Assembly: GCA_026770575.1 (NCBI GenBank)
Contig: MU657204.1
Location: 194,015-243,539 of the forward strand
DNA length: 49,525 nucleotides
From: Pelagophyceae sp. CCMP2097
Taxonomy: Eukaryota > Sar > Pelagophyceae
Reading direction: 5' to 3'
Shown: in pieces, positions 48,964 through 49,525 of the stretch
Position numbering within the stretch: position 1 is the stretch's first letter
How the letters are laid out: each line of letters starts with the position of its first letter
The notes under the pieces: generated by a model
What the model saw: only the letters and a program-made list of their open reading frames with translations
The model's database searches: none
Told to the model about the DNA's origin: nothing
Program-made: the position numbers and the translations under genes

Positions 48964-49525
48964 TTACAAGAGCGCGCCGGAGGCACACGGAGGACCCGAC
49001 TTCGAGCGAAGGATACAGACAAGTCCCATTGCAAAGCTCACGTAAATCAAAAATTATGTAACTAATCGCTGAATTTTGCGGCCGACCAGATTCGAACCTG
49101 TGACCAAAAACTTCTTCTATGATGATTCCAATGAGGCTCCTGCTCGACCTCCATTCCCAATTTTAGCGATCGTATCAACCACCAATCGCTGAATTGGCCG
49201 AGTTGCTGCCCTTTCCTCCCAAACGCTGCGGTATATATACCGGGCCCCACAATCACCTCCAAGGATAATGATCCGGTGAATCCTCTTTTGCCCCCAGCGG
49301 GCCATCACGGGTTAATGGGCCCACGTACACAATCACTTGCGAATGGTCTCGGGTTCGATTCCCCCCGGGGTCACTCGATTTTGGCGAGTGTTACCCTGGT
49401 AAGCCTCCACTCCCCGGCGGCCACGTGCCCAAGACACGCAGTAAGCCCCCGCGGCAACAGGTTCAAGAACTGCAGTAAGGCCGCCACCGGAGCCGGACCA
49501 AGGCCCGGTGCATTATCGTATTTTG
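48964..49525. other. Right edge: tRNA-like sequences and short direct repeats, no gene supported
   Basis: On the minus strand a T-loop/B-box-like sequence, AGGTTCGAATCT, lies at about 49091-49102. On the plus strand GGGTTCGATTCC lies at about 49351-49362. Neither sits in a foldable tRNA with paired acceptor ends, so I do not call tRNA genes. AATCGCTGAATT followed by GGCCGA occurs twice, near 49064 and 49183, bracketing about 119 bp. A hairpin, CACTCGATTTTGGCGAGTG, lies at about 49374-49392. Confidence 0.4.

Noticed and set aside
49077..49370. tRNA genes suggested by GGTTCGAATC and GGTTCGATTCC boxes
   Set aside because: The acceptor and anticodon arms cannot be paired. At most tRNA-derived or SINE fragments.

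Overview
This is a eukaryotic nuclear window. It has GT-AG introns, very GC-rich exons and almost no continuous long genes. The protein families fit a photosynthetic stramenopile, most likely pelagophyte-like. That placement is inference from memory of family resemblance (an expanded MYND-finger family, a hybrid histidine kinase with a GPGH-type nucleotide box, G/C-ending codons), not from a search.

Layout. Bases 1-324 carry the 5' end of a MYND zinc-finger gene on the minus strand, cut by the window edge. Bases 325-6739 are lower-GC intergenic DNA with two 3' ends of one non-LTR retrotransposon family and two fold-back elements. A compact three-exon gene of unknown function (306 codons, introns of 57 and 46 bp) lies on the minus strand at 6740-7763. 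Bases 7764-10640 are intergenic, with a tandem hairpin repeat and a MITE-like element. A hybrid histidine kinase occupies about 10641-17269 on the minus strand, with a tentative upstream exon at 19673-19921. It consists of a coiled coil of about 610 residues, then a His-phosphotransfer helix, an ATPase domain and a receiver domain. Bases 20278-23978 separate it from a divergently transcribed gene and hold a retroelement relic and several repeated palindromes. From 23979 to 47341 on the plus strand lies one huge gene for a FAB1/PIKfyve-type phosphatidylinositol 3-phosphate 5-kinase. About 28 short exons give roughly 1,700 residues (FYVE finger, chaperonin-like domain, cysteine-rich linker, PIPK catalytic domain), separated by about 18 kb of intron. 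After it come a frameshifted, truncated histone H2A pseudogene (minus strand, about 48005-48197), a fold-back element of about 330 bp and tRNA-like sequences at the right edge.

The striking property of the window is its introns. In both large genes they are packed with degenerate 12-15 bp tandem units built around GAGACGG, TCGAG and GGCCC. These create dozens of long spurious open frames. In most introns of both genes, which lie on opposite strands, the unit reads GAGACGG on the sense strand. Nearly all exons begin with G after TAG or CAG, and many boundaries read AG|GT, which suggests insertion-type intron gain.

Functionally the two main genes are signalling proteins: a two-component phosphorelay kinase and the kinase that makes PI(3,5)P2 on endosomal or vacuolar membranes. 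Nothing in the sequence shows that they act together.
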